Of a stretch of 64,000 nucleotides of DNA, positions 54,824-64,000 are shown in pieces. The DNA lies in the NCBI RefSeq assembly GCF_030811535.1, contig NZ_JAUSQX010000001.1:186001-250000 (forward strand), read 5' to 3'. The stretch's first letter is position 1. Every line of letters starts with the position of its first letter. Source of the DNA: Trueperella bonasi (GTDB lineage Bacteria; Actinomycetota; Actinomycetes; Actinomycetales; Actinomycetaceae). Under the pieces are notes generated by a model. It was not told where the DNA came from and searched no databases. It saw nothing but the letters and a program-made list of their open reading frames with translations. The position numbers were made by a program, and so were the translations under genes.

Positions 54824-56923
54824 TTAGTCCTCGTACGTTAGTCCATGGCCGAGCTTATAGACGTTGCCATCTGTATCGGTCCACGCGTAGTCGAGACCTT
54901 CTGGCATGTATTGCTGCTTGTCATAGCCGGGCACGTCATTGGGCGAGACGCAAATACCATTCTCATCCACGTGAATTGCCGCTTCGGTTCCCGGTGGTGT
55001 GATCGGCATCTTGCCCTGCGGCTTGAACTTTCCAGCGATAACCTCACCCTGAGCGTCAAAGAAGCTGTGGAAGGTACCGATGAGTGCATCCGCGAGCGGC
55101 TCGACGTCGTCGATAATCCACGCCAAAGAATAGTTCACCGAAATGATCACCTTCTGGCCACGTTCGCGGCCTTCGCGCGCCATTTGCTTGAACTCTTCGG
55201 CACCGGTGACTGTCGTTTCCGTATACTCCGTGCCGTCAACAGCTCTCAACGGTTTATTTTCGCAAATGGTGAGCTCGAGCAACCCGGGAGTTGCGTTAAA
55301 GTAATCGCCGGACTGCGGATCAACCATGAGGTAGAGAGCATCCGCCTCTTCCGGTTTATCCACGAGTATCAAGCCATCAACCGCACCGATCTGCTCGCGA
55401 GCTTCAGCCGTTTTCTGCTCGGAGGTTTCGGGCTTCTTATGCCACATCTGAACGTAAACCTTTGTACCTTCCGCAAGGGGCAAGGTCTTGTTCGAGTTCT
55501 TCATAAGCACGATGGACTTGCGGTGCACCTCATCCGCAAGCTTCCAGCCCGGAGAGTTCTTCACGATATCGTCAGCCGCCTCGGCGTCGACGTAGGTCTG
55601 TTCATCAAACAGCCCGAGTTGGAACATCTCCATCAGCAGTCGGTAATTCGCCTCGTCGATACGCTCCATCGAAATCATGCCCTGTTCGACAGCGGCCTTA
55701 AGATCTTCGACATTATTGGTATCGGCTATCAAATCCGTGCCGGCATTAACCGCCTTCGCAAAGCGGCCAGGCCGTTCGAGATCCTCGACGCCCCAGTTCA
55801 TATTGTCTGTGACGCCCGAATCAGAGTTGATATAACCCTTGTAACCCATGCGGCGCCGGAGAACTTCTTCGATCAGATACCAGTTAAAGGTGAATCCTAC
55901 CTCCTCGAAGGGCACGTCAATGCCGTCAATGTGCTGGACCACGGATTTCTCGATCGACGGGGCCGAGTAGTAAGGCATCATCGAAGCAGACTTAATCGCG
56001 GCCCTAAACCCGGGCATGTGGTACTTATCCAATGAACCCGGGGTACGGTAAACGTTCCATTTGCCCTCAACGTAGTGCGGGTCAAAACCGTTTTCACGCG
56101 GTCCGCCACCCGGGTAGTGCTTCGTTGTTAGTGACACGGACTCCGGGCCAAGTTCATCGCCCTGGAAACCTTCAATGATGCGCTCCATCGCATCGGAAAT
56201 TAGTTCCGGATCTTCGCCGAAAGTTCCGTAGGTGCGCTGCCAGCGTGGGTCCGTGACGACGTCGGCCATATACATGTAGCCCTTACGCAGGCCACTTGCA
56301 CGCCATTCCGCACACGCTGCTCGAGCGTATTCTGAGAAAATCCTGCCATCTTTGCCCAGCGCCTTTTCGCCGAGCACCGCGGCTGCAATACCCATCGTGG
56401 CTGGGAACGTGGAAAAGACACCCATTGCGTCATTCATGCCGAAAACGAACTCACCGTTATCGTTACGAGGATTCGACGTCACGAGGGTTGGGATACCAAG
56501 GCGGGTGCCCTCTGCAATTTCATTCATCGCGTTATTCCAGCGGGCGAGCTTCGTCGGTGAAAAGTTATCGCGCAAAATGAAATGGCGAATGTGAAGGTTT
56601 TCGATCGTGTGGCTTGTTCCCCACACCTTGCGCATGGCAAAAATTGTTTCGCCTTGTTCGATGATCTCCTCGTCGATAATGCCGTCATAAGACGTCTTTC
56701 CGCCTTCGGGGGTGTTGTACCCCGTGCGTCGAGTATTGATGAGCATATTGCCCACCTTTTCGTCGAGGGTCATGCGCGAAACAAGATCTTTTGCACGCTC
56801 CTCGTATGGTAGGCGCCAATCCTCGTATGGATCGAGCTTCCCATTACCATTGAGATCTTTGAACTGGTAGCCGTCTACTTCGATGATCTTCTTTGATCGG
56901 GTCTCAAGCTTGGGTTGTTCCAC
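54824..56923 (-). CDS. Glycoside hydrolase family 3 protein (beta-glucosidase-like)
   Basis: 699 residues from GTG at 56923 (GAGGTG upstream). No signal peptide. Residues about 15-40 contain DLNGNGKLDPYEDWR, an EF-hand-like calcium loop seen in this GH3 subfamily. GH3 N-domain with MTLDEKVGNML, TTKHYPGGGPRENG (KHxxG-like sugar-binding part) and the nucleophile region KGYINSDSGVTDNMNWG near 385; then the alpha/beta sandwich (KNSNKTLPLAEGTKVYV, QGKMPITPPG). It should cleave terminal beta-linked glucose or a related sugar inside the cell. Confidence 0.9.
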   Translation of the reverse strand: MEQPKLETRSKKIIEVDGYQFKDLNGNGKLDPYEDWRLPYEERAKDLVSRMTLDEKVGNMLINTRRTGYNTPEGGKTSYDGIIDEEIIEQGETIFAMRKVWGTSHTIENLHIRHFILRDNFSPTKLARWNNAMNEIAEGTRLGIPTLVTSNPRNDNGEFVFGMNDAMGVFSTFPATMGIAAAVLGEKALGKDGRIFSEYARAACAEWRASGLRKGYMYMADVVTDPRWQRTYGTFGEDPELISDAMERIIEGFQGDELGPESVSLTTKHYPGGGPRENGFDPHYVEGKWNVYRTPGSLDKYHMPGFRAAIKSASMMPYYSAPSIEKSVVQHIDGIDVPFEEVGFTFNWYLIEEVLRRRMGYKGYINSDSGVTDNMNWGVEDLERPGRFAKAVNAGTDLIADTNNVEDLKAAVEQGMISMERIDEANYRLLMEMFQLGLFDEQTYVDAEAADDIVKNSPGWKLADEVHRKSIVLMKNSNKTLPLAEGTKVYVQMWHKKPETSEQKTAEAREQIGAVDGLILVDKPEEADALYLMVDPQSGDYFNATPGLLELTICENKPLRAVDGTEYTETTVTGAEEFKQMAREGRERGQKVIISVNYSLAWIIDDVEPLADALIGTFHSFFDAQGEVIAGKFKPQGKMPITPPGTEAAIHVDENGICVSPNDVPGYDKQQYMPEGLDYAWTDTDGNVYKLGHGLTYED

Positions 56924-57086
56924 AATACACCTCTTCGTCAATGCTGAACACTTCAAGTTTAGTCACATCGAATGGGAAATAGGTGAGTTGCCGGACGTTG
57001 CCACGGTGCGGGTCATTGATCCCGGGATTTAAAAAAAGTGCACGTTAGCCTCTTATCGACGAGTTCTTTGACCAGAAAGATGAACG

Positions 57087-58766
57087 ATGGCTGACATAAA
57101 ATACAGGGATATGCTCCCCCTTGGCCCGGATACAACCGAATACCGCCTTCTGACCACTGAAGGTGTGCGCACTGTTGAAGGCCCGGAAGGAATAACCTTC
57201 CTGCAGGTGGACGAAAGTGCACTTGAGCTCCTTGCCGAAACCGCAATGCATGACATCAATTTCTTCATGCGAACTGAACATCTCGAGCAGCTGGTGAAGA
57301 TCACCGAAGATCCAGAAGCTTCCCCCAACGATCGCTTCGTCGCTAAGACACTACTCCGAAATGCCTATATTTCCTCGCAGGGTGTGCTTCCGCTGTGCCA
57401 AGACACGGGCACGGCAATAGTCAAAGGTGATCGCGGGCAGCACGTATTAACCCCGGGAGTTGACGAACGCGCTCTGTCTCGCGGCATCCAAAGTACGTAC
57501 GACAAGTACAATCTGCGCTATTCCCAAAATGCTCCTTTGACCATGTACGAAGAAGTGAACACGGGAACGAACCTGCCGGCACAAATTGAACTCTACGCAG
57601 ATACTGCGCCTGGCAAAGAAAATGAGTACAGCTTCCTCTTCATGTCCAAAGGTGGCGGCTCGGCTAACAAATCGTTCCTGTATCAGGAAACCAAAGCGAT
57701 CCTTAACCCCGAAGCGATGATGCCCTTCCTCGAGGAAAAGATCCGCTCGCTGGGCACGGCCGCTTGCCCGCCCTACCACCTTGCAATCGTGATCGGTGGC
57801 ACTTCAGCAGAATATGCTTTGAAGACGGCGAAATACGCTTCAGCAAAGTATCTGGACGAGCTTCCCACCCAGGGTGGCGAAGAGGGCTACGGTTTCCGCG
57901 ATCTCGACATGGAAGCACAGGTACTCGATCTCACCCGGAAGATCGATATCGGCGCCCAGTTCGGTGGAAAGTATTTTTGTCACGACGTACGAGTTGTTCG
58001 CCTTCCCCGCCACGGCGCCTCACTGCCGGTGGCAATTGCCGTCTCATGTTCGGCCGATCGCCAGGCAAAGGCAAAGATTACTCCCGAGGGCATTTTTCTC
58101 GAACAGTTGGACTTCAATCCGGGAAGGTTTTTACCTGAAACAACAGACGCCGAAATCGGCCACCAAGAAGGCGATGAGGTCATCCACATCGACCTCAATC
58201 GGCCGATGTCCGAAGTGTGTGCTGAACTTTCGAAGTATCCGGTAAAGACCCGCCTATCGCTCAGCGGCACGATCGTCGTCGCACGCGATATCGCACACGC
58301 GAAAATCAAGGAACGCCTCGATGCCGGCGAGGGTATGCCGCAATACATGATGGACCACCCGGTCTACTACGCAGGCCCCGCAAAAACTCCGGATGGTAAG
58401 CCTTCGGGTTCCTTTGGCCCGACGACGGCCGGGCGCATGGACGCCTACGTGGAACCCTTCCAAGCGGCCGGCGGTTCTCTCATTATGCTTGCGAAGGGAA
58501 ACCGCTCACAACAGGTCACCGATGCGTGCCAAAAGTACGGCGGTTTCTACCTCGGATCAATCGGAGGGCCCGCGGCGCAGCTGGCTGAAGACTGCATCAA
58601 GAAGGTCGAGGTCCTTGAATACCCCGAACTCGGAATGGAGGCCGTGTGGCGGATCGAAGTTGACGATTTCCCGGCCTTTATCGTCGTTGACGATAAAGGG
58701 AACGACTTCTTCGAGGGATCCACGAAGGTCAGCGTCACCATCGGTAAACGGCTCGGGCTCGAATAA
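57087..58766 (+). CDS. fumA: Class I fumarate hydratase (iron-sulfur, two-domain)
   Basis: 559 residues. N-terminal fumarate-lyase-like domain with [20 protein letters not shown] (Cys ligand near residue 111), [20 protein letters not shown], and further cysteines at GTAACPPYH and around FCHDV; C-terminal domain from about 370 with [57 protein letters not shown]. This is the oxygen-sensitive 4Fe-4S fumarase A/B type that interconverts fumarate and malate. AGAAAG lies upstream of the ATG. Gene symbol by family; fumB would fit equally. Confidence 0.93.
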   Translation: MADIKYRDMLPLGPDTTEYRLLTTEGVRTVEGPEGITFLQVDESALELLAETAMHDINFFMRTEHLEQLVKITEDPEASPNDRFVAKTLLRNAYISSQGVLPLCQDTGTAIVKGDRGQHVLTPGVDERALSRGIQSTYDKYNLRYSQNAPLTMYEEVNTGTNLPAQIELYADTAPGKENEYSFLFMSKGGGSANKSFLYQETKAILNPEAMMPFLEEKIRSLGTAACPPYHLAIVIGGTSAEYALKTAKYASAKYLDELPTQGGEEGYGFRDLDMEAQVLDLTRKIDIGAQFGGKYFCHDVRVVRLPRHGASLPVAIAVSCSADRQAKAKITPEGIFLEQLDFNPGRFLPETTDAEIGHQEGDEVIHIDLNRPMSEVCAELSKYPVKTRLSLSGTIVVARDIAHAKIKERLDAGEGMPQYMMDHPVYYAGPAKTPDGKPSGSFGPTTAGRMDAYVEPFQAAGGSLIMLAKGNRSQQVTDACQKYGGFYLGSIGGPAAQLAEDCIKKVEVLEYPELGMEAVWRIEVDDFPAFIVVDDKGNDFFEGSTKVSVTIGKRLGLE

Positions 58767-58870
58767 CGGCGAATCGATGAACATCTGGTGAGATGAATTT
58801 GCAACCATGTACTTCCCTGTGTTTACTATTCCCTCGTAAGCACAGCCTGCATGGCTAACAGCGGAGGACC

Positions 58871-59857
58871 ATGATCGAGCTCGATGGGGTAACGAAAATT
58901 TACCCGCGCAAGAACGGCGAGGACGTCGTCGCTCTTGACAATCTGACGCTCACGATCCCAAATGGTGAAATTCACGGGATCGTGGGCGAATCAGGTGCGG
59001 GCAAATCAACCCTCATTCGCTGCCTGACCGCACTCGAACAACCCACGCGCGGCTCGATCAAGGTTGACGGCAAAGATCTGACGAAACTTTCCGAGGCAGA
59101 TCTACGTGCGGAACGGCGCCGGATTGGCATGGTCTTCCAAGGGGCAAATCTTTTCGAGGCACGAACCGCCTGGGATAATATCGACTACCCGCTCAAGGTG
59201 ACGGGAGTAAAGAAAGCGCACCGTGATAAACGCGTGGCAACCTTACTTGAGCTGGTCGGTCTGGCTGATCGAGGTGCGTCCTACCCGGCGCAACTTTCTG
59301 GCGGCCAGCGCCAACGCATCGGGATTGCTCGCGCGCTCGCGGCACAGCCGTCGGTGATCCTTGCCGATGAGCCCACTTCTGCCCTGGATATGGACACCAC
59401 TGACCAGATTCTTGATCTCTTGAAAGATATTCGAGACCAGCTTAGTGTCACCATCCTCATCATCACGCACGAAATGTCCGTGGTACGCAAGATTTGTACT
59501 TCGGCTACATTGCTGGAAACCGGCAAGATCGCCGAAACGGGATCGATTCTCCAAATGTTGAGCGATCCCACGTCAAAGCTTGCTAGGAAGCTTGTGCCCC
59601 TTCCCGCAGTCGATCCCTCAACCGTGACGGGTCAGCGCCTAGTCGACATCTATTTCACCTCCAGCCCAGGGATCCCCACCGGTTCGAAGGTGATGAATAA
59701 AGTGGCCGAGCTAGGTGCCGACATTTCCGCGGGAACCTTCGAATCTATCGACGACACGCAGGTAGGACGCCTGGCTCTCGCATTTCCACCCGAGAAAGTC
59801 GCCAGCGCTATGGATGCGTTCGAAGCCGCCGGAATTCATGCGAGGGTGAGATTATGA
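58871..59857 (+). CDS. metN: Methionine ABC transporter ATP-binding protein
   Basis: 328 residues. Walker A GESGAGKSTLIRCL near residue 38, Q-loop VFQGANLFEARTAWDNI, LSGGQRQRIGIARALA signature, Walker B VILADEPTSALDMDTT, H-loop THEMSVVRKIC. The C-terminal NIL regulatory domain (about 245-328; PEKVASAMDAFEAAGIHARV) is present and binds methionine to switch off transport. First gene of metNIQ; a TACTAT -10-like box lies at about 58822 in a short upstream gap, but no SAM riboswitch is seen. Confidence 0.95.
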   Translation: MIELDGVTKIYPRKNGEDVVALDNLTLTIPNGEIHGIVGESGAGKSTLIRCLTALEQPTRGSIKVDGKDLTKLSEADLRAERRRIGMVFQGANLFEARTAWDNIDYPLKVTGVKKAHRDKRVATLLELVGLADRGASYPAQLSGGQRQRIGIARALAAQPSVILADEPTSALDMDTTDQILDLLKDIRDQLSVTILIITHEMSVVRKICTSATLLETGKIAETGSILQMLSDPTSKLARKLVPLPAVDPSTVTGQRLVDIYFTSSPGIPTGSKVMNKVAELGADISAGTFESIDDTQVGRLALAFPPEKVASAMDAFEAAGIHARVRL

Positions 59858-60579
59858 CGACGCCGTTATCCACGGCTATCGTAGCCACTCCCCTATTGTC
59901 TTCTGGCTCGTGGTTTTCCAATCCTGCGATTGAGCGAGGTTTGTGGCCAGCGCTCATAGAAACGCTCTACATGGTTGGCTTCGCCTCGCTCTTTACCGTG
60001 TTGCTCGGTCTACCGCTCGGCGTGTTTTTAGCAGAAACTCGTAAGGATGGTCTCATCGAGGCACCGATCGCAAACCGGGTGACCGGCGTCGTTGTTAACC
60101 TGGGCCGCGCGATACCATTCATTATATTGGCAATAATCGTGCTTTTCGTGATCCGCGCGATCGACTTGCCGTTTCTTAAGGCAATAGGCTGGCCCGCCTT
60201 CACCATTGCTTTGACGGTCAGCGCCATCCCATACTTCGCCAGACTCGTCGAGTCGAATGTGCTTGCCGTCGAATCGGGCAAGGTTGAAGCGGCTCTCATG
60301 ACTGGAGCTACCCGAACGCGCATCATGTGGGATGTGCTCGTGCGCGAAGCTCTGCCGTCAATTATCAACTCCATGACGATCCTCGTGATTACAATCGTGG
60401 GATATTCGGCGATGGCCGGAGCGGTCGGCGGCGGCGGTTTGGGCGCACTTGCGATCAATCAGGGCTACCAGCGTTATAACTTTGACGTGATTATCATCGT
60501 CGTCGCCGTCATTTTGGTTATGGTTCAGCTTATCCAGTGGATGGGCGACATGCTGAGCCGGATGGTTGACCACCGCTGA
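59854..60579 (+). CDS. metI: Methionine ABC transporter permease
   Basis: 241 residues. Five membrane helices; the binding-protein-dependent permease signature EAALMTGATRTRIMWDVLVREALPSIINSMTI lies near residue 150, and GYSAMAGAVGGGGLGALAINQGYQRY is the typical MetI end. It overlaps metN by ATGA. Confidence 0.94.
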   Translation: MTTPLSTAIVATPLLSSGSWFSNPAIERGLWPALIETLYMVGFASLFTVLLGLPLGVFLAETRKDGLIEAPIANRVTGVVVNLGRAIPFIILAIIVLFVIRAIDLPFLKAIGWPAFTIALTVSAIPYFARLVESNVLAVESGKVEAALMTGATRTRIMWDVLVREALPSIINSMTILVITIVGYSAMAGAVGGGGLGALAINQGYQRYNFDVIIIVVAVILVMVQLIQWMGDMLSRMVDHR

Positions 60580-60652
60580 GGCGCAACCATCCGGGCTAAA
60601 CAGCCTCGGCTCCCCATCTAGAAATCAGTCCTTTAAGAACAGGAAAACAATC

Positions 60653-61480
60653 ATGCGTAAAATTTTTGCACTCGCAGCAGCCACGACCTTGGCTCTTTCA
60701 GCCTGCTCGTCCGATGAAGGAAACGAAACGACGAACAACGAATCCAGCTCGGACGGCGTCGTCACCCTAAAAGTGGGAGCCTCCCCGGTTCCGCATGCCG
60801 ATATCCTCCAATTCGTTGATGACAACCTGGCAGCCGACGCCGGCTTGGATCTCGAGATCACCGAGTACACGGATTACGTTCAGCCGAACGTAGCCTTGGA
60901 TGCCGGTGATCTTGACGCAAATTTCTTCCAGCACGTCCCATATGTTAATGCTGAAGTTGCAGAGAAAGGCTACGAATTCACACACGGACCAGGTATCCAC
61001 ATCGAACCCTTCGGCCTGTATTCCGAAGTAGTGGACACGGTTGATCAGCTCGAAGAGGGCGCTGTCGTCGTCGTGACGAACGATCCGTCCAATCAGGCGC
61101 GCGGTCTGAAACTCCTCGAGCAGGAAGGGCTGATCACACTGGCAGACGTTGAAAATCCAACGATTTATGACGTTTTGGACAACCCAAAGAATCTTGATAT
61201 TCGCGAGTCGGAGGCACCGGCGATTCCGGTTCAGCTTCCCGACGTCGACCTAGCGGTGATCAATGGAAACTTCGCACTTGAAGCAGGCCTCGTTCCGTCC
61301 GAAGACGCGATCGCGCTCGAATCGGGCGTGGATAACCCGTACTCGAACGTTCTGGCGTGGAACATTGGCGCTGAGAATGCCGAAGCAATCGAAAAGCTGG
61401 ATGAACTCCTGCGATCCCCCGAGGTCGCACAATTCATTGAGGACACCTACCCCAACGGCGAGGTTGTTCCCGCCTTTTAA
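60653..61480 (+). CDS. metQ: Methionine-binding lipoprotein MetQ
   Basis: 275 residues from the ATG at 60653 (AGGAAAA upstream). Signal sequence MRKIFALAAATTLALSAC with lipobox LSAC, so residue Cys18 becomes the acylated first residue of the mature protein. VTLKVGASPVPHADILQFV, ITEYTDYVQPNVALDAGDLDANFFQHVPYVN, and YEFTHGPGIHIEPFGLYS are NlpA/MetQ family motifs. It captures methionine at the cell surface for MetNI. Terminator directly downstream. Confidence 0.95.
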   Translation: MRKIFALAAATTLALSACSSDEGNETTNNESSSDGVVTLKVGASPVPHADILQFVDDNLAADAGLDLEITEYTDYVQPNVALDAGDLDANFFQHVPYVNAEVAEKGYEFTHGPGIHIEPFGLYSEVVDTVDQLEEGAVVVVTNDPSNQARGLKLLEQEGLITLADVENPTIYDVLDNPKNLDIRESEAPAIPVQLPDVDLAVINGNFALEAGLVPSEDAIALESGVDNPYSNVLAWNIGAENAEAIEKLDELLRSPEVAQFIEDTYPNGEVVPAF

Positions 61481-61483
61481 CTG

Positions 61484-61522
61484 AATGGGCGGCTCCGGTA
61501 ATTCCCGGGGCCGCCCATTTTT
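61484..61522 (+). terminator. metQ terminator
   Basis: AATGGGCGGC (61484-61493) pairs with GCCGCCCATT (61510-61519), with an inner CCGG pair and followed by TTT. It lies 4 nt after the metQ stop and can also serve the minus-strand gene ending at 61537. Confidence 0.88.
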
Positions 61523-61536
61523 ATACCTATTTTTAC

Positions 61537-62748
61537 CTACTGCACAACGCAAACAGTCTCTACAAAATGCGTTTGCGGGAAAATATCGAGGGCCACGAAT
61601 TGTGTTACTCTCCTACCCGCGCGTACTAGAGCCGCCACATCCCGTGCCATCGACCTGGCATCGCAGGACACTAAAGCAATTTGCCGAGCGGGGCTGAGAG
61701 CTAGAATCTTTGCGGCTTCGCTTCCAAGTCCCGCTCGAGGCGGATCAGCAACGACAACCTGGGCGGAACCGACAAGTGAGCCAAGTGTGTGTGCATCGAT
61801 GGTGAGCGCGTGGGAACTCGCCCAAGGCGCGGCCGTGAAATTAGCCGAAGCTGCCTCGGCTGCCTCGCTGTTACCTTCATATGCTCGGACGCTACCGCGT
61901 GGACCAATAAGGTCAGCCGCGACGAGCGAAAATAGACCCGCACCAGAATATAGGTCAACGAAGTGGGTGCGTTCGTCGAGCTCGAGGTTGTCGAAAACCG
62001 CGGCTACAAGCGCATCGGGAGCATTTTCATGGACCTGCCAAAATCCTTTCGTGCCAAGTGTGTACTCGTAGCTTCTCCCCCTATAATTCACGATTTCCCA
62101 GATCGTGTTAGGTGCACGTTCGGAAGGTGAAAAGAAGGCTTGACCTGCCGACATAATCACCGGCGAACCAGCATTCGGAGCGACGAGCTGGAGGTGTTCG
62201 CCGGTCGTGAGGGTCTCATCCCACGCGTTGCCAAAGAGATCGAGTGATTCAAGCCGTTTACTTGCCAGCGGAAGTTCTGATACTCGCACAAACGTGCCGC
62301 CAGAATTGACCCCAACTCCAGTGGGAAGTTTATTCACGCCAATTCGCGTGCGGTAGTGCCAACCGTTGCCGTCAACTGCTTGGACGGTAAGCATCGGCGG
62401 GGAAAACTGCGCAAGTAACTCCTCGCCACCTGCCTCTCTTAATTCACGTCTCAGCATGCGCGTTTTCATTTCACGTTGGCCGCTCAGGGTGATGTGGCCG
62501 TAGTTTGCGGCACCGGTTTGATACACACTGCCAAGGGGCCACGGATGGTCAATGCGGGTTGGTGCCGGTTTGAGAACCTCACGCGTGATGGCAAGTAGGC
62601 CGCGAGCGCGAATGTTCGTAATCTCAGCGCGCACGCGCTCACCAATAATGGCACCGCGCACAAAAAGTTGCTGGCCATCAAATTGGCCGACGGTCTCTCC
62701 GCCGAATGCGACATCCACGATGTCAACATCCACGCTTTTACCGATCAC
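61537..62748 (-). CDS. TRAM-domain RNA (uracil-5-)methyltransferase, TrmA/RumA family
   Basis: 403 residues starting at GTG (62748), GGGGAG upstream. N-terminal TRAM domain (about 1-60; DVAFGGETVGQFDGQQLFVRGAIIGERV), an insert without the RumA 4Fe-4S cysteine cluster, then the Rossmann-like MTase domain: FVDLYSGAGLFSL, VVADPPRAGL, and the nucleophile motif VSCDARSMARDVAAL, with a final FPQTHFVETV. It forms m5U in tRNA or 23S rRNA; which one cannot be read. Single gene. Confidence 0.92.
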   Translation of the reverse strand: MIGKSVDVDIVDVAFGGETVGQFDGQQLFVRGAIIGERVRAEITNIRARGLLAITREVLKPAPTRIDHPWPLGSVYQTGAANYGHITLSGQREMKTRMLRRELREAGGEELLAQFSPPMLTVQAVDGNGWHYRTRIGVNKLPTGVGVNSGGTFVRVSELPLASKRLESLDLFGNAWDETLTTGEHLQLVAPNAGSPVIMSAGQAFFSPSERAPNTIWEIVNYRGRSYEYTLGTKGFWQVHENAPDALVAAVFDNLELDERTHFVDLYSGAGLFSLVAADLIGPRGSVRAYEGNSEAAEAASANFTAAPWASSHALTIDAHTLGSLVGSAQVVVADPPRAGLGSEAAKILALSPARQIALVSCDARSMARDVAALVRAGRRVTQFVALDIFPQTHFVETVCVVQ

Positions 62749-62824
62749 GTGCTCCCCTATCTGCTATTGCACAAGTTTGGCACATGTAAGTGGCTGGATA
62801 GAAAACCTCGAAATCCGCACTGAT

Positions 62825-62866
62825 AAAAAAGCTGCTCGCCCGGGGGCTGACTTCCGGGCGAGCAGC
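62825..62866 (-). terminator. pckG terminator
   Basis: GCTGCTCGCCCGG (62831-62843) pairs with CCGGGCGAGCAGC (62854-62866); read on the minus strand it is followed by six T residues. It lies 20 nt after the pckG stop. Confidence 0.92.
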
Positions 62867-62885
62867 GTGTGCATCGGTGAGCTGA

Positions 62886-64000
62886 CTACTGCGAGTCAAA
62901 CCTTTCGAGAACCGATCGGTGGGCTGCCCAAATCTCTTCGGGTAGTCCATCGAACTGTTCTAGATGTTCGGCGCGGCGTTCCATCTCAGCACGCCACTTC
63001 GGCTCATCGATATATAGCAGCTGATCGAGGTCATCTTTGGAGATGTCCAGACCGGCAAGATTGAGTTCTTCGGGTAGCGGAATAGTGCCAACGGGAGTTT
63101 CGCGCCCTTCAACGCGGCCCTCCTTGAGATCCATGAGCCACAGTAAGGCTCGGAGGTTCTCGCGGTAACCAGGCCAGATGAACCGGCCGTCGTCGTCGCG
63201 CTGGAACCAGTTCACGTGCGCAAAGATTGGCTGCTCTTTTGCGGTGCCAACGATACGCAGCCAATGCTCGGCGTATGCACCTTCCGGATAAGCCATGAAT
63301 GGGCGCATGGACATGGGGTCGTAGCGGAGCACGCCTTCCTTGCCTTCTGCGGCGAAGGTGGCTTCAACACCGAGCGTGAGCCCGTCGTAGACCCCCTCCG
63401 GCAGCGAGCTCATTGCGCGGATCAGTGGCTCACGATCGCTCGTACGGCCGCCGAAGATTATGCCATCGATCGGTACACCAGCCGGGTCTTCAAAATCCTC
63501 AGCAACGTTGGGGACGTTCGCGAGCGTTGTGGTGAAACGTGAATTCGGGTGTGCCCACGCGTCTTCCTTGGCCTTCGAGCGCTGGCGTTCTTCTGGCCGG
63601 TCGGAAATGAGTTCACCTTTCCAGTCGTACCAGCCCGTGACGTCTGCGGGTGGTTCCGGCGTGCGGCCTTCCCACCAGACTTCCTGGGTATCTGGGTTGT
63701 AGGCAACGTTGGTGAAGAGCGTCTTGGTTCCAGGGGCGATCGATTCGACGGCGGTCGGATTCGTTTTTTCGTTCGTGTCCTTCGCGACGCCGAATGCGCC
63801 ATATTCGGGATTCATGCCGTAGAGTCGGCCATCCTCGGGGTTGACCCACATCCACGCGATGTCATCGCCGTAGAAATCGACTTGGTAGCGATCGCCGAGC
63901 GCTTCCGGTGGGAGCATCATGGCAAGGTTGGTCTTGCCGGACGCCGAGGGGAAACCACCTGCGATGTGCCAGCGCTTGCCCGTTTCCTTGTCGGTGATGC
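62886..64000 (-). CDS. pckG: Phosphoenolpyruvate carboxykinase (GTP), C-terminal part (partial)
   Basis: The window ends inside the gene; 371 codons are present. P-loop GGFPSASGKTNLAMM, WMWVNPEDGRLYGMNPEYGAFGVAKDTNEKTNP, FTNVAYNPDTQEVWWEGRTPEPP, GIIFGGRTSDREPLI, HVNWFQRDDDGRFIWPGYRENLRALLWL are all GTP-PEPCK motifs. It converts oxaloacetate and GTP to PEP in gluconeogenesis. The P-loop has Ser (TCC at 63939-63941) where most GTP-PEPCKs carry the reactive Cys of PSACGKTN. The upstream half is outside the window. Confidence 0.95.
   Translation of the reverse strand, partial: ITDKETGKRWHIAGGFPSASGKTNLAMMLPPEALGDRYQVDFYGDDIAWMWVNPEDGRLYGMNPEYGAFGVAKDTNEKTNPTAVESIAPGTKTLFTNVAYNPDTQEVWWEGRTPEPPADVTGWYDWKGELISDRPEERQRSKAKEDAWAHPNSRFTTTLANVPNVAEDFEDPAGVPIDGIIFGGRTSDREPLIRAMSSLPEGVYDGLTLGVEATFAAEGKEGVLRYDPMSMRPFMAYPEGAYAEHWLRIVGTAKEQPIFAHVNWFQRDDDGRFIWPGYRENLRALLWLMDLKEGRVEGRETPVGTIPLPEELNLAGLDISKDDLDQLLYIDEPKWRAEMERRAEHLEQFDGLPEEIWAAHRSVLERFDSQ

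Noticed and set aside
54845-56035. Long open frame of 396 codons on the plus strand inside the GH3 gene
   Set aside because: It lies wholly antisense to a complete GH3 protein with catalytic motifs, and its translation resembles no family. Long antisense frames are expected at this GC.
58767-58870. SAM riboswitch before metN
   Set aside because: The 104-nt gap is too short and shows none of the SAM-I core motifs; only a weak CATCT/AGATG hairpin and a -10-like TACTAT are present.

Overview
This window is a gene-dense stretch of a medium-GC actinobacterial chromosome. Several features point to an actinomycete: a PriA-type dual HisA/TrpF isomerase, a DUF3097 gene beside hrcA, a GTP-type PEP carboxykinase, a two-gene pheST operon, and leaderless-looking promoters with TANNNT -10 boxes. 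Modest GC, absence of mycolic-acid genes and overall content fit the Actinomycetaceae (Arcanobacterium/Trueperella-like). That placement is inference. No prophage, integron, CRISPR array, rRNA or tRNA was seen.

Layout. 1-1.3 kb: end of a SorC-type sugar regulator and a GpsA-like dehydrogenase. 1.3-9.3 kb (minus): pheS-pheT and a CMD-family gene, then SGNH hydrolase, SpoU methyltransferase and RmlC-like cupin genes, then infC-rpmI-rplT with a structured leader and a non-AUG infC start. 9.3-15 kb (minus): a tightly overlapping his operon (hisD-hisC-hisB-unknown-hisH-priA-sseB like) in which HisH lacks its catalytic cysteine. 15-18.7 kb: uppS, recO, and leuA behind a short Leu-codon leader peptide. 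18.7-27.7 kb: PP2C phosphatase, then the stress/ribosome-maturation run hrcA-dnaJ-rsmE-phoH-ybeY-corC like-era-membrane hydrolase, with a CIRCE operator before hrcA. 27.7-33.3 kb: DUF3097, a pair of inverted structured hairpin elements, a membrane-anchored protein, hemW, trmB, lepA.

33.4-36.2 kb (plus): two small membrane proteins, a PemK/MazF-like protein, a CsbD-like stress protein and rpsT. 36.3-43.4 kb (minus): pntA-pntB transhydrogenase, holA, comEC, comEA. 43.5-44.5 kb: a decayed HerA/DUF853 ATPase pseudogene. 44.5-48.4 kb: aldose-epimerase-like gene and leuS. 48.5-54.8 kb: HIT protein, VKOR, HAD-IIB phosphatase, DUF4282 protein, AI-2E-family transporter, nucleoside phosphorylase, DtxR-like regulator, thymidine kinase. 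54.8-64 kb: GH3 glycosidase, class I fumarase, metN-metI-metQ methionine importer, TRAM-domain RNA methyltransferase, and the C-terminal part of pckG.

Most of the window is housekeeping: translation (pheST, infC, rplT, rpmI, rpsT, leuS, lepA), RNA modification (SpoU, rsmE, trmB, TrmA-like, ybeY), replication and repair (holA, recO), amino-acid supply (his, leuA, met) and central metabolism (fumarase, pckG, pntAB). The most unusual points are the twin hairpins with a conserved apical loop and a covarying inner stem at about 28.6-28.9 kb, the HisH without its nucleophile, the apparently leaderless leuA leader peptide, and the AUC start of infC.
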